Below are positions 21,808 through 33,864 of a DNA stretch of 64,000 nucleotides, piece by piece; the stretch's first letter is position 1; each line of letters starts with the position of its first letter. The DNA is from Leptodontidium sp. MPI-SDFR-AT-0119 (lineage: Eukaryota > Ascomycota > Leotiomycetes > Helotiales > Leptodontidiaceae), in assembly GCA_020726505.1 (NCBI GenBank), contig JAHLEZ010000031.1, positions 248,001-312,000 on the forward strand, read 5' to 3'. Below the pieces are notes generated by a model. It made no database searches and had not been told where the DNA came from. It worked only from the letters and a program-made list of their open reading frames with translations. A program made the position numbers and the translations under genes.

Positions 21808-22959
21808 ATCTTTACTGGGCAGTAGCAATTGGAGGGGCTAGGAAGAAGATGAGGTTGGCTTAGATTGTCTGGCTGGATAGAAGCTGGGGAGATATGGAGT
21901 TCGGGGCATGCAAAGATGGATGTGATGCAAGGAAATATTTGGCATTGGCGTTTAGCGACGGTTGGGTGGTTTATTAACTAGTGTTTAAGTTTTGTTGGTG
22001 TTCGCTGTATGTTATGAATTATGTACGATTGAATGAATTGATAGCTGTTATTCCTGTGAAACGGAAATGCACCTGCTGATGGATATGTGGTGAAAGCTGT
22101 GTACAGTAGCTACTTACCTACCAAACCTATCGTGCTGTAAGACAGAGTGCAGTGAGACGAAAATAGACGTTGAAAATTTGCTTCAGAAGAACTTGTTTAC
22201 GGATGTTGATCGACTGTCAGAATATGCACAGACGTCCATCGCTTCCACTCAGGGGTCGATCGGCAATGCGCATTCAATTCAGGAGTGTGGTTTGATACAT
22301 GTGATGGAAGTTGAAGATATCTCAACTTTTGGTCGATACCGTAGGTAGAAACGTCGTCCGTAAAGAATTTTTTTTATTTTTTTATATCATACACTGTGTA
22401 CAAATTACGGCATGACATTAAAAACGTTTCTTTCTTTACCCGCCAGGAAAATCAGATGAGTATCCTTGGTAGAGCAGAGAAGAGGAGAGTTCGGAGAAGA
22501 CCCTGAATCTAGACTCCACGGTATGACCCCAGCCAAACTTTAACGAACGACGTCATCGTACCGCCCTCCCGCATACTCCACGTGCAAGCCCAAGCCAGCA
22601 AGGCCAACCCTCCCTTCCCTACCTGCACCGCGTTTCCAACTTCAAAACGCAACTCCACAAATCAAATATACCCAAGCAACAACCCTGAATGCGCACAGAT
22701 ACGTATTGTTTCCAGAAACAGAAAGTATATCCTCATATCCCGGTCCATAACAATAGCGAGTCTACTATTTGTTCACCCCGCTATTTGCAAGGTTCGTGCT
22801 TTCTGTCCCCTCCATTTCCAGGATGACGTGCTTGATGCTAGAGGAAGTTGCAATGCTGAAGCTGCGATGCTGTCTATTGGAGGTATCTATATGTATGCAT
22901 GGAAAGAGCTGACCGACCACAGAAAGTAAACTTGATCGTATCTTCAAAGTAAACACAAA
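21808..22959. other. intergenic, PIL1 promoter side
   Basis: About 1.15 kb with T-rich runs near 22370 and no supported gene. The frame 22582-22929 is unlikely to be coding; it probably lies within the promoter/leader of the eisosome gene. Confidence 0.45.
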
Positions 22960-24166
22960 ATGTAAGCCCAACTCCCTACATCGCCCATCAACATGCCCCG
23001 TCCGTTCTCTCTGCGGCGAGAGGAATCTCACACGAAAGAAAACAAAGGGAACACTCCATTGCGACACCTGTCAGAGCTTCTTCCAATCCACAACGTCTGC
23101 TGCGAAATCTTGCTAATCTTCCCCTCCCAGGAATCGAGCACTCTCCATCCGTTCCAACAAGAACGGTTCCTCGTCCGCAACGAGTCCCCGTCATGGCTTC
23201 AGCTTCAGCTCCCTTCGCGGAACCGTCCAACCCGAGCTCAGCAAGAAGCTCTACAAGCTGATCAAGTCCGAGAACCGTCTGATCCAGAGCTACGAAGCTG
23301 CAGGCAAGGAGCGTCTCTCCATCGCAGGACAACTCTCCGATTGGGGCGAAGCTACAAACGATGATTCAGTCAGCGACATCTCTGACAAGATTGGCGTTCT
23401 CCTTTCCGAATTGGGCGAGCAAGAGGATCTGTATGCGCACAACATCGATGATAGCAGGGCCATCTTGAAGGCCATCAGGAATACCGAGAAGAGCGTGCAA
23501 CCCAGCCGAGACCACAAAGCTAAGATCTCGGACGAGATTGCAAAGTTGAAGATCAAGGAGCCAGAGAGCGCGAAGTTGGTTACATTGGAGCAGGAACTTG
23601 TCAGAGCTGAGGCGGAGAATTTGGTCGCTGAGGCTCAGTTGACCAATGTTGTATGTTTTGTTTCCTTCCCCTGTGGAAGATCACGCTAACCATATCAGAC
23701 GAGACAAAAGATGAAGGAGGCATATGCTGCGGAGTTCGCGGCCACTATTGAGCGTGCAGAGAAGCAAATCATTCTTGCCCGTCACGGTCGCCGTCTCCTC
23801 AACCTGCTCGATGATACCCCAGTCATCCCAGGTGATGTCCGTCCAGCTTACGAGCACGCCAACCAAGCCCGTCAGATCTTGAATGATGCAGAGGATGATC
23901 TCAAGGATTGGCAACCAGAGCTGGAGGATGTCCCTTCCCAAGCCGGCAACCTAGATAATAATCTCATGCCCAGATCTGCCAGTCAACGTGGTACAACCGT
24001 CGCAGATAGCGTCGCTGGAGATGAGAGCGTTGTCCACCACGATCAACGTACCACTGCCGGTGTTGATGGAAGCCGGGTCAGCAGTGGCACCGGAACATCC
24101 GTTGCGACTGGACCTGCCGGGCGTGCATATGAACCAAGCGAGGCGGAGACATCGCAGGTTGCATGA
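22960..24166 (+). CDS. PIL1/LSP1-like: eisosome core BAR protein Pil1/Lsp1, 3 exons
   Basis: BAR-domain protein that coats and bends plasma-membrane furrows (eisosomes), binding PI(4,5)P2; phosphorylated by Pkh kinases in yeast. Proposed exons are 22960-22961 (AT of the start codon), 23131-23650 and 23699-24166, giving 329 residues. Upstream of 23131 the coding frame meets a stop at 23114-23116, so the start must come from a spliced exon. AAAAT followed by donor GTAAGC at 22962 and the CCCAG acceptor at 23129-23130 regenerates ATG followed by NRALSIRSN, the usual Pezizomycotina N-terminus. Family motifs follow: FSFSSLRGTVQPELSKKLY, NIDDSRAILKAIRNTEKSVQ, LEQELVRAEAENLVAEAQL (split by intron 2) and LLDDTPVIPGDVRPAY. 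The C-terminal tail is Ser/Thr/Gly-rich. Confidence 0.88.
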
Positions 24167-24465
24167 ATGGATTGTTTTGATAAGGGGTTCGCTTGAGGCT
24201 TGTACGATGATTAAGTGATGGAAGGTCACGAGAGTTTCCACTTTTCTTTCTCTTCTAGCATGGAGCTTGGCTTGGGGGTTGGCATGGAACTTCTCCCTCT
24301 GGTTCGGGGTATGCTTGATGAATGTTATTGTTAGTGATCCTTAGTTTAGTGCCTAATGTATAGTTCTCGGCATGGGTGTACTTTCTCGTGTGTACTTTGG
24401 TTAATTCAGAGCCGTGTTTTCGGTGCTGCTTCTGAGAAGATTGTCCTCCGGGTATACATTGCGAC
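24167..24465. other. convergent 3' ends
   Basis: 300 bp between the stop codons of the eisosome gene (+) and the hypothetical gene (-); it must contain both terminator regions. No structure stands out. Confidence 0.4.
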
Positions 24466-25054
24466 CTAACGATGGCAGTGTCTCCTTCCCCCCACGGATG
24501 TGTCTTGGTCCATGACAAGGTCATTCGAAGTTGTAGGAGTTACTGATTGAGAATCATCTGGTGTCGGGGGGATCAAGGTCGGCATCTGAGCACTCCTCGC
24601 AAAGTGCGGACTACACCCGGTAGTGCTAGGGCCAGCCATAAACTCATCCTGCTCTTCCGATCCAGCTCTCTGTTTCCCTTTTTGCCTAGCGGCGAAATTC
24701 GGAGCTGTTGAATCCATGTTTGGTCTAGGTAGCAGTGTAGGATTTCCCTTCTGGCAAGACTGGAGTTTTGCGGCGATTTTGGCGGCGTGATCGATATTTA
24801 TGATCGCTTGCTCGAGACTTCGCTGTTTGGGGAACTCTTCTTCTGTTTATTTCAAAAATGAGTGTGTTAGTGCTGGAACTCTTGGGCCGGACGTATATAT
24901 ATGAGTCTGATCGGGGCGAAATAGGTGATAAGGGAAAGAACAAGAGCGCTGTCGCTCTCTTACTACCAAGTCTGCGCTTTGATTTGAAGATGCCTTTGAG
25001 TTTCTTGATTCCCCAGTGTACTTTGTCTGCCTTTCTATGCGATGGATCGAGCAT
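24466..25054 (-). CDS. hypothetical protein, 155 residues, 2 exons
   Basis: Not recognised. Exons 25054-24964 and 24842-24466 are joined by an intron with donor GTAAGA and acceptor ACAG; total 468 nt in frame. The N-terminus is basic (VHWGIKKLKGIFKSKRRLG); after the junction comes a helical stretch (PKQRSLEQAIINIDHAAKIA), and the C-terminal half is Ser/Thr/Pro/Asp-rich and probably disordered. A conserved-looking piece is TLIPPTPDDSQSV. Convergent with the eisosome gene. Further 5' exons could exist between 25055 and 25710 (minus-strand frames at 25494-25709 and 25358-25615), but I could not join them with convincing splice sites, so the start is uncertain. Confidence 0.5.
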
Positions 25055-25920
25055 ATGAGCTTAGACATGTCCGAATCCAATAATTCGAGCGAAGGTGCAG
25101 AATGCTCTCAGCTCTCTCTGGTCGTTCGCGTTCATAGATTGTCGCCTTCGGAGATTGTGCTGAGGGGTTCGCTTCTGTGTTGAAGAGAATTGGCGATGAG
25201 GCTGTGAGGACCATGGGAAGTTCATTATGCACTTTGGCGGGAGGAGCCGGACGGTAATAAATGGGAGAGACGAGGCTCAATGTTAAAACTGCCGAGGGTG
25301 TGATTATGGTGTGGTTCATATTTTACTGTGATTTGTGCGCCGAGATTTTGATGGCACTCAGGCGCTTGATAACCCTGCTCTGATGGGAGAACTCTCCCAT
25401 TGAGGAAGATAAAACCCATTCAGGATTTCATTACTAGGCTGTGTTATTGGTTCAAATGGATCGAGGGGCATAGTGGCGCACACAGCTGAATCTCTATTGC
25501 GCTGGTCGACAGGCTCTGAGCGCGGTGGCGTATTGGGGGCTGTCCACAGGCGAGAAGATCGGTCTCGGTGTCGGCGTGGGAGTAGGTAGTCTGCTGTTTG
25601 TATTCTTGGTAGCATTGTACTTGGTATTCTTGACGCGATTTAGAGTTCGGAAAAGAATCCCAATGATCTCAGCTGAAAGGTCTCTTGCATAATGATAGAA
25701 ATGAAACATTTTTGTGTGGTGTATTTGAGACTTCCTCGTGGTCTGTAGATACCGTACTGGGTGAGAGGTTAATGAATGTAATATATATAGAGATTGATAG
25801 AAGATAGAACTGTCTGTGTGTTTCAGCTACTGCTTAGAGCGAAAGCAGCGGAAACGGCAATGTATCCATCACGAAATGTTGGGTTTAAGTATACGCAGGT
25901 TTGTTGATCATCATAAAGTC

Positions 25921-25935
25921 ACCCCCCCCCCCCGC
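25921..25935. repeat. poly-C homopolymer
   Basis: A run of about 13-14 C residues interrupted by a G near its right end, in non-coding DNA. Confidence 0.8.
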
Positions 25936-26460
25936 CTTTTCAGGCATATACTAGATACCGTGATGCTTTATTGGATGTCTAACTAGGTAGTACCGTAGTA
26001 GAAACATTACACTCTGAAGTCAGACTATTGGCACTGCCGTAGAATCGCCATGTCCATTGGCTTGAGTTTGACTCGTGTCTTTAATGTTTCCCCAGTTTGG
26101 TACGGTATATTCGATCTGTAAATAGGTGGGATCAACTTGCGTAAGCAGAAAGCAGAGGAAATCGATAACTGCATGACAGATCTAAATACAATTGTGACTG
26201 CAGCGGGAATGGAGGAGTGGAGGTGCCTGTTGATGACTACCTTGAGGGTGAGCATGCACCGCCACATTGTGGCTGCATCGCACCTACCTGAGCCACATCC
26301 ATGTAACTCAGTGAGATCTTGTTTAGAGATCTTGTTTAGATGGGGTTGACTTGAAGTGGGTAGTGTAATTCGTGTTCAAGTGATCCAAAGAAATTTTTTT
26401 TTTAAAACCTGGTGGAAGAGTGATGTGAATCTCCGAACTGGTGTCTTGGGCTTGAAGGCA

Positions 26461-26487
26461 CCCCCCCCCCCCCCGCCCCCCCCGGAG
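26461..26487. repeat. poly-C homopolymer, two runs split by one G
   Basis: Long C run (about 15), one G, then a further run of C. Non-coding. Length is prone to sequencing and assembly error. Confidence 0.8.
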
Positions 26488-28685
26488 CTACCAACGGGAA
26501 GGGCCGCCTGTATCCGTACCTGTATCAGTGAACCTGTCTAGTTTGAGATGGGTTAGAAATGACAGACCATAGTATTTTGGTGACTTCTTCTGTTGATATC
26601 TCTGTTCTCGTATGTGCTTCATTCATCAATGAGACACCAAGGCGCAGAAAAACGTAGACAAAACACGAGTTGAACAGGAAGCTTTCAATGCAATTGGCCA
26701 GCAATAGGTCTTATTTCCCGAGAAAAACTCAGAACTGTACTTGAAACAAGACGTACACATGTAAGATGCGAATGGAATCTGTTGAGCTGAGCACTCCATT
26801 CCGTGGAAAAGAAGACTCCTGGATCAGCCTCCGGACAAGGGGCTATTCCACTCACAACGTGGATTTGCAGCAGAGGCAAAAAGAAAGGAAAAATACGCCG
26901 AAGGCCTTCAAAGAGCCGAATGGCAAATTCAATGAAGCGTGATTCTTCAAACAACACTCTGCAGGATATTTGTGATTCACTAACTCGCAGGTCATCGCTA
27001 AGGGAAAATCTCGCTTAGCAAACAATTAGTCGCCTCTCCTGATTCACGAGACTCCGAAGAGCAGAGAGGACGTGCCAGAGCATTTGAACCCATTCACAAC
27101 CACTAAGTGTTCGAATGTTTCCCAAAACGACCCTTTCAACGGTGCGACAGAGAAAAAAAAAACAATTTCTCAACAACTTGAAAGTTTTCAACCAACGTTG
27201 GGAGTAGGTTTTATGCCGCCTCCCTTGCCGTGATTGTCGATCAAACTCATGGATTGATCTCCGCACTGCCCGCCACCACTGATGGCTTGGCAATTCGACC
27301 CTGTCACAATGAGGGGATGCCTGTCATTGCATGCACTACTTGCACTACTTGCAGCAAAAATAGATTGCGGACACGGATGACGTTGATCCTCCGAGAAAAT
27401 TCAATCCTCAACCCCACTGCCTACATGACTGGGTGGGACTTCGACTTCTGTTGTGCTTGACTTGTTCACTTCGAAGTGTCACTTGTCCATGATATGTGCC
27501 ATATCCAGAATAGAAACATTTTCCAGACGGAAACCACAAACAGTAAACAACAGCAAAATAGACTCGCAGCAGAGCTACGGCACGGTCACTGTCATCCTGC
27601 CAGGTCCCGACAACGCCAAGCGGATTGGATGGCTAGGCTCACTTTAATCTTAGCCCCGAAACATCACCTTACAGCTCTTCTTCAGGATCAAATCACATCA
27701 TTCACAGCGACATCCTCCGCCAATAAAAGTGCCAGTGCTTGTCAGCTGGCTCAGCCTCGTTGGCAGTGCCAGCACATACTGTACTGGGCCTGGCCTAAAC
27801 TGGACAGCTCTGAACTGAAGTGCAAGCAAGCAAGCAGCGGGCCCAAGAAGTGCTAATTAAACATCGTCCCAGCTCCTTGGTTTGCCTTCCAAGGGTACTG
27901 CTCGGTAGGGAACGGAGCGGCACTGCACGCCCAGCCGGCCGGAAACTAAACATCCATCGTCAAACACACTGGATCCAAGCGGCGCGGTACTGTACTGTGC
28001 TGCTGTGCACTGCGCTTCATTGTCAACTCTAACTCTGCACCTGCATCCTCTTCCCCTTCCTCTACGCACACAACTAGACCTCCATCGTCTCATTGCGTGC
28101 TTAAGGCGTCGTGGAATCTTACTCACCTTCAACGCAACACACAGAGAGATACTTCCGCTGCATCCTCCAGTCACCATCTTCTTGGAACCCTGGACAACAG
28201 CCTTCATATTTTACTGAACCTTGTGGAGATATATTCCTTGTCCCTCCCCCTCCTCAAGGTGAATTGTGGAAATAAACTTCTTGCCCTGCTGCACTGCTTT
28301 CGATCGAAAGGCCAGCTCAGCTTCTACTTCAAGCCGCGACATCCCCCCTCCCACGAGGCAAAGGCTAAGGTACTTTGTGCAAACTGCTTGCTCAAAACCC
28401 AGACTCGCAACTACGCGTGAGCTATTTCAAGGACACGCAGCTCTTCAAAACCCCATACTTCATAAGCAGCCACGCAAACCAGACGAACCAACGCAGCAGC
28501 ACGTACCGTCCCCGAGCCGGAGTTCCACTCAAAACGCGTAAGAGCAACAAATCTACCATCCAAAGCCGGGCTTCCCTTCGCTTCTCTTCCTCAAACACCA
28601 ACAGCATCCTTCTCCCTGCGAGAATCTTGCAAAGGCCCCCGCTCCATTGCTTGATGGGAGACTACAAGTCAAGCCAATCGCCATC

Positions 28686-31600
28686 ATGACTCGAAGTAAG
28701 TCGACCGCTAATCATTTACCCTCATACCTCTCGTATTCTAGATCTTCTCCTTCGATCCTCTTGGAGTCTGTCTGCGAGGAAGACGAGCCAGTAGCTCAAA
28801 GTCCAGCGAAGATGACCTCGCTCTCGAAGCCACCCTCGCGCTTGAACAGACTCTCCCAGTTCCTCCCAGCAATTTTGACCCACGATGCTAAGCTCAGCAA
28901 AGACCACCAACCGGTTCTTCGAAAACCCATCCCCTCTGAGGCCTCAGTGCAGGCTCCGCCAACACGACCTCCCCCCTCTGCTCCCATCGATATCAACAAC
29001 ATAATCACGAACATGCCTCCTCCACTTTCTCATACTTCGACTCCATACAAACTGCAGAAGCAGAACACGCCACCAGTCCAAGTGGCTTCTCCGAGAGATA
29101 CCTCGCCGAGTCCACATAGCTTCGACGGGAGGAGACCGCGGGCGAACTCGCTGCTTCCACCACAGCCTGATATTGTACAAACACGGTCATTCTCGTCCCC
29201 CATTGCGAGCAGACCGCTGTCAACAAACATCTCGGATGGAGAGACGGATGGGAAGTTGAAGAAGCGGAGAAGTTGGCTCCCTGGTAGCTCCAAGTCCAGA
29301 TCGAGGAACCCTTCCCAGGATCTTGATGCAGCTCCATCTCGGGCTTGGGTCTTGGCTGGAGGACATCAGATCGACTACAATTTGAACTTTCTCTTGGGCG
29401 GTGACAAGGTGAGTACTGGAATGCAAGAAATTCAGGGTGGAATGTTGACTTGTGGGTAGATACCGGAGTTGTGGGATGAGAGTCCAGAGGCGAACATGTT
29501 CGTATATCTACACCCGCGATCAACTGGCCGTGGCCCCCAGATCAAATGTCACTCTCTCGTGGCCCAATGCTCGCAACCGCTGCTAGATATCATTTACGAC
29601 AATTCTATCACCAGTGCAACAGGAAGTGTCAGATCTCGAGGCCGCAGTTTTGATGGAAGAGGAAGTCTGAGCATAGAAGATGCCACTCGCAATTTGGCTA
29701 TTCGTGGACTTGGAACCCCTCCATATACCCCGAAAGTCATACCAGATAATCAATCCGGATCTGACGAGTCTGGAGAGTCCATTCGCTCCTTCGCAGACGT
29801 ACCCCGCGATCTGCACCTATATTACCCGGTTGAACTGTTGTCGAGCGGCCCCCAATTCCCCGACCAGGATGTCCAGAAGCTTGTTGACGCCCGCAATCTC
29901 TTTGCTTTCTTCAACGGCCAACCCCTTGTCTCCACGCGGGCCTGTCCCTCGATATTTCATATATTCATGAGCATCTCTTCGGCTCTGAAGAAGTTCGAAT
30001 TCTCAAATCAGGATGGGACTACCTTTGGAGAAGCAGCGGATACAAGCTTTGGCTTCTACTTGGGAGAAATGCAGCTTGCGGATGTTCGAAACAGTAGGGA
30101 AAAGACAGTTGAAAGCCTCCTCCTGGGAGAGCGGATGCGATGCTCAGTTCTCTATAACGAGGCCTTTGCACATGCCGTGGGAAAGTTTGACTCGATTACG
30201 GGCCTGGACTTGCCAATATACAAGGAACTGACAGCAACTACACAATTGCAATTGCAGCAGTCACATCGAGATTTGGTGAAGCAACAGCATGCTGCCGACC
30301 TCCGCTTGACGGACTTCGACTTTCCTTCCATGTTTTCGGGCATTGGATCATCTACATCCAGTGCAGAAGCCAAACTCATCCGCTTCAAGAACTGGAAGGC
30401 TAATTACGTATCCATGCGGAAGCATGTCCTTTCTTTCTACAAGGATCGATTTGGTCAGTGGCCACCAAAGGCAAACAGTAAGAAGAATGCTTTTAACGAA
30501 GGGGGTCTGAATCGAGTGGTCTTGAAGCTTCTTTACTCGGATCTCTGTGCGCTGTACGATTTATTGGTCGACCGCACTGCCTTTACTACGAGAGGTGTTC
30601 AAGCATCTGAGGACCGAGAGAGTGGACTCGACGTATCACCAACTGCCGCTGCTTTGCGAAAATTGTTGGGTGAGTATGACCGCTCCTCCCCGCCTGTCCA
30701 GCCTCCGATCCCCTTCGATACTCCCCTAATACCTACGATTCAAACTATCGATCCAACATACCCAGGCCTATCGCCTAAAGACCAACACAAGCTTCAAACT
30801 CGCCGACTGAAGGAATACGAGATGCTCCTACTCCTGTCCAAGTCGCACAACATCGGTGTAGACCCTAAGAACCAGTTCTTGGAAATGTATCAGACATTCG
30901 AGGCGAAGGAAGGACGGGGAAAGAATGCTCTTGAACTTTCTGAACAACGATATGGCCATTGGATCTTTCTGTATGCTGTCATTCAATCACTACCTCTGCT
31001 CGTTACAGATGCGCCAACTCTGCAATTCACCGAGAATGTAGAGCATTTCCTCTGTCAGATGCCCGCCAACCCAAAACCCTGGATTGAAGACGGTAGTCAA
31101 AGCAACAGATCTTGGTACAACGTTGCAGGTGGAACTGGACTTGTCAGCTTGCCGAGTCACATGGTAGATTTCAGCGTCGAGGCCGTATACAGTCGAAGCC
31201 ATTGCTGGAAAGTAGCCGAGCAGCTCGTCGGCGGTGATCCAGCCGAAGATCTTCATAGCGAAGATCTAGCAGACGGCCTGTTGTCTCCCCTTCAACCACC
31301 ACCCGGCTTTGGAGATGGTGAACTTCGACCAAACTCTCGAGGACGACAGCGAAGCTCCAGTGCGGCAGGTCTCAGCCCACATGATCTTGACCGCAATCAC
31401 AGCCGCCAATCACAACGCCGTAGTATTGCCTTGGGTCTTGAACGCGTCTCTGCCATCCCGGATAACGATGGCTTCGATCCAGATAACCATAACGGTCGAC
31501 CTATCAGTCGCGGTTCTATCTCTGGGCTTTCGCCAACAATGAGCCGCGGGATATCCCCGATGGCACCGGCGGGACGACGAATAGCCAGCCGAAGTGGCGA

Positions 31601-31730
31601 TCTGGGGATGGGAGCACAAGCACAGGATGGAAGTGGAAGTGGGGGAGGCGGCAGTACGTTCGATGACATCTTGGGTAACATGAACAAGGGGAAAGCCGAG
31701 AAGAAGAAGACGAAGAAGGGATTCTTCTGA
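28686..31730 (+). CDS. large conserved fungal protein (DUF8004-like), 2 exons
   Basis: 997-residue protein, exons 28686-29408 and 29460-31730; the 51-bp intron has donor GTGAGT and acceptor GTAG. Residues 1-215 are Ser/Pro-rich and likely disordered. The conserved part opens at about residue 220 with WVLAGGHQIDYNLNFLLGG and, across the intron, IPELWDESPEANMFVYLHPR, which I recall as the start of the fungal domain of unknown function called DUF8004; the label is from memory. It runs to about residue 820 with a helical region (RRLKEYEMLLLLSKSHNIG). The C-terminus is Ser/Gly/Arg-rich and ends in a lysine cluster (KAEKKKTKKGFF). No catalytic motif, signal peptide or membrane helix. The next in-frame Met (28812) is an alternative start if a 46-bp intron-like segment near the 5' end is spliced. 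Confidence 0.8.
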
Positions 31731-33864
31731 TCCAGTTCCTCGGAACGACAGAGAATAAAGCACGCAGAACGAAAAGATTGCATATAACGACGAGAGACGA
31801 GAGATGTTGTAATTGTGGAGATACCATGTGTTTTCGAGTTTTTCAGCATAGCGAGGCGTTTTTCCATACATTTCATTTCCTCCCGCGGCAGAGGGCCATC
31901 GACGACAGACGAGAAGGTCACTACCACACACAGCACAGAGCACAGCTAAATGAAAGCGATCAAATCGGGGAGGAAGGAAGCAGGGGAGTTTTCCATACCA
32001 TGACATATCGCCATCATGCACGAGCAGATGGCATTGATGGGACGCATCGCGGGATTGGTGGAGTTGTATAGTATTTTTTGACGTGCCGCTGCATGGGTAT
32101 GTAATGCGTGTAGATAGATAGATACCTTGCGAGCCTCGACAGATCCCTTCGATTCTTGCTTGTATATTTGCAATCAAAAGCTTTGAACCCATCCCCCTTT
32201 CCTCTTTTCTTCTTTTCTTATCCATTCACTTATCCGGAAACGGAAGCAGAAGAAGAACCAGAACTCCATCGTCTGGCAGTTGGCCACCCTTGTTCTCTCG
32301 TGGTCTTCTTGCTTTTGTCTCGGCAGTCAATCAATCAGTCACTCACTCGTCAATATCCTTAGTCGGGGCATGACACTATACAGCATGTGATATTGAAACA
32401 CAACCTGGAGTGGGTGCCATGGCTATCTGTTTTTTTGCCAAGCGCTTTTTCCCAAGATCTTTCTTGTTTGCCCTCGTTGTCGATTTTTGCCGGGAGGCTT
32501 AATTCGAGGAAGGATGGAAGGATGGAAGGGTCTGTCTGGTGTGGGGATGTAGGGAGGGGAGGGAGAGAGAGGAGGGAGAATGGTTGGATGAGAAAGGACT
32601 TGGCTTGGGTGGTAGGTGAAGATAAGATTGAGATAGAGCTCATCTGAAGTTAGGTTGGGTCTTGGGAACTTGGGATGGATTACGTGATGGTTGTTTGGCG
32701 TTTGATGTTTGATGTTTTGGACGGAGAAGTCTCCTCATACTTGGGGGGTTTTGTTGTTTCTTTTAGGTCGACTTTTTCAGTTGCAAGCATACCGCATGCC
32801 CGAGTTCACTGGCTGCCTTGTGATTGGGTTAGTATTCCCCAAAGAGGCTGCAGGTCGATCGAGAGCAAGGTTTGACATTTTCCTGCCTCTGGAAACATGA
32901 TCAGTATTAGAAGGGAAGTTTCTCGCCTTGCTCGCCTCTCCTTCTCAAGAGACGCTCAAGATCGGAAATATATTTGGTCCATCATACGCAATACTTTGGT
33001 AATTTATCACCCACTTCTGATGTAGGGACAAGTCAGTCAGCGAAGGTTTTTTCGGATCAAACTTTTGCACCCTATAGGAGATTCCGACTCCGGGTTTGAC
33101 CTTCGGTACATTCTCAAAATGGGACTTTTCTTCATCACTTGGCTTGCTCACTTCATGGAGACACATCAAGAGCGCAAAATTAAAGTGAACCAAGCCTGAC
33201 CGTCAGCAATCACCTTGACATCCAGCGATCATGCCCAGAACGAAACGCCCAATGCTACGCCAAACGTCCTTGAGATGCACGAGGGCCAACTCCTTCCGTC
33301 CTTTCCTAATCCAATAATGAATTCAACACCTTCCATTTCTCGGCAAACAATTTGTTTTTGGGGTCGATGATACCGTCGTACCGCTATAAAGTGACATCGT
33401 GGATTGGACGTCAACTGCACTTTTACCGGGAGGCTTAATTGGCCGTATAAAACAGCCCACCACAACAGCCAAAGGCATCACATCTACCAAGCATCATCAC
33501 ACCGGCTCTTATCCTACCCTTTGCCTCGATTAATGAAATTAATCAAAACATCGGACCTTCCTGCCCAATGGTTGTATCTCTCCACGACCATTCTATATTA
33601 CGCCCACATGACGCGAAGGAAAAAGCGTAAACAAGTTCTCCAGATTTCGGCAGTTATGGTGTTTGCGGGGTGTGATGATGGCGGAACTGGGGAAAACGGG
33701 AGAAAGGGGAGAGAGTATAAGGATCCTACGATACATTTCCTTTTCTGTTCTCGAGATCTCTTCTACGCCCGTTCTTTTCACTTCTCTATTCTGCTCATAT
33801 TTACTAGTTGTTCCTCAGAACAAAGGTCAACAATAGTCAACATTGTCTGGCAAGTCCAATCAAG
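31731..33864. other. 2.1-kb interval without supported genes
   Basis: 3' flank of the large gene and promoter of the DUF1996 gene. Frames at 31397-32225 (-) and 32387-32647 (+) show no gene-like features. A TATAAG at 33716-33721 lies 144 bp before the DUF1996 start. Confidence 0.45.
33716..33721 (+). promoter_or_regulatory. TATA-like element of the DUF1996 gene
   Basis: TATAAG followed by a CT-rich stretch, 144 bp upstream of the start codon. Confidence 0.35.

Larger units (their letters stand above)
25055..28685. other. 3.6-kb interval: homopolymer runs and a long leader
   Basis: No supported gene. It holds two poly-C tracts (about 25921-25935 and 26461-26487) and an A-run near 27152. The last ~650 bp (28030-28685) are CT/CA-rich with many short upstream reading frames and look like the leader of the 997-residue protein gene. 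Possible upstream exons of the hypothetical gene at 24466-25054 may lie in 25055-25710. Confidence 0.4.

Noticed and set aside
22993..23364. Frame starting MPRPFSLRREES as the start of the eisosome gene
   Set aside because: It is in a different frame from the Pil1 core and would replace conserved residues; the split ATG model fits better.
26803..27018. 71-codon basic frame (KKKGKIRRRPSKSR)
   Set aside because: No leader, motif or splice support; basic stretch arises from an A/G-rich patch.
31397..32225. Minus-strand frames of 179 and 271 codons
   Set aside because: They overlap the 3' end of the 997-residue gene, have no start context or recognisable domain, and look like antisense shadow.
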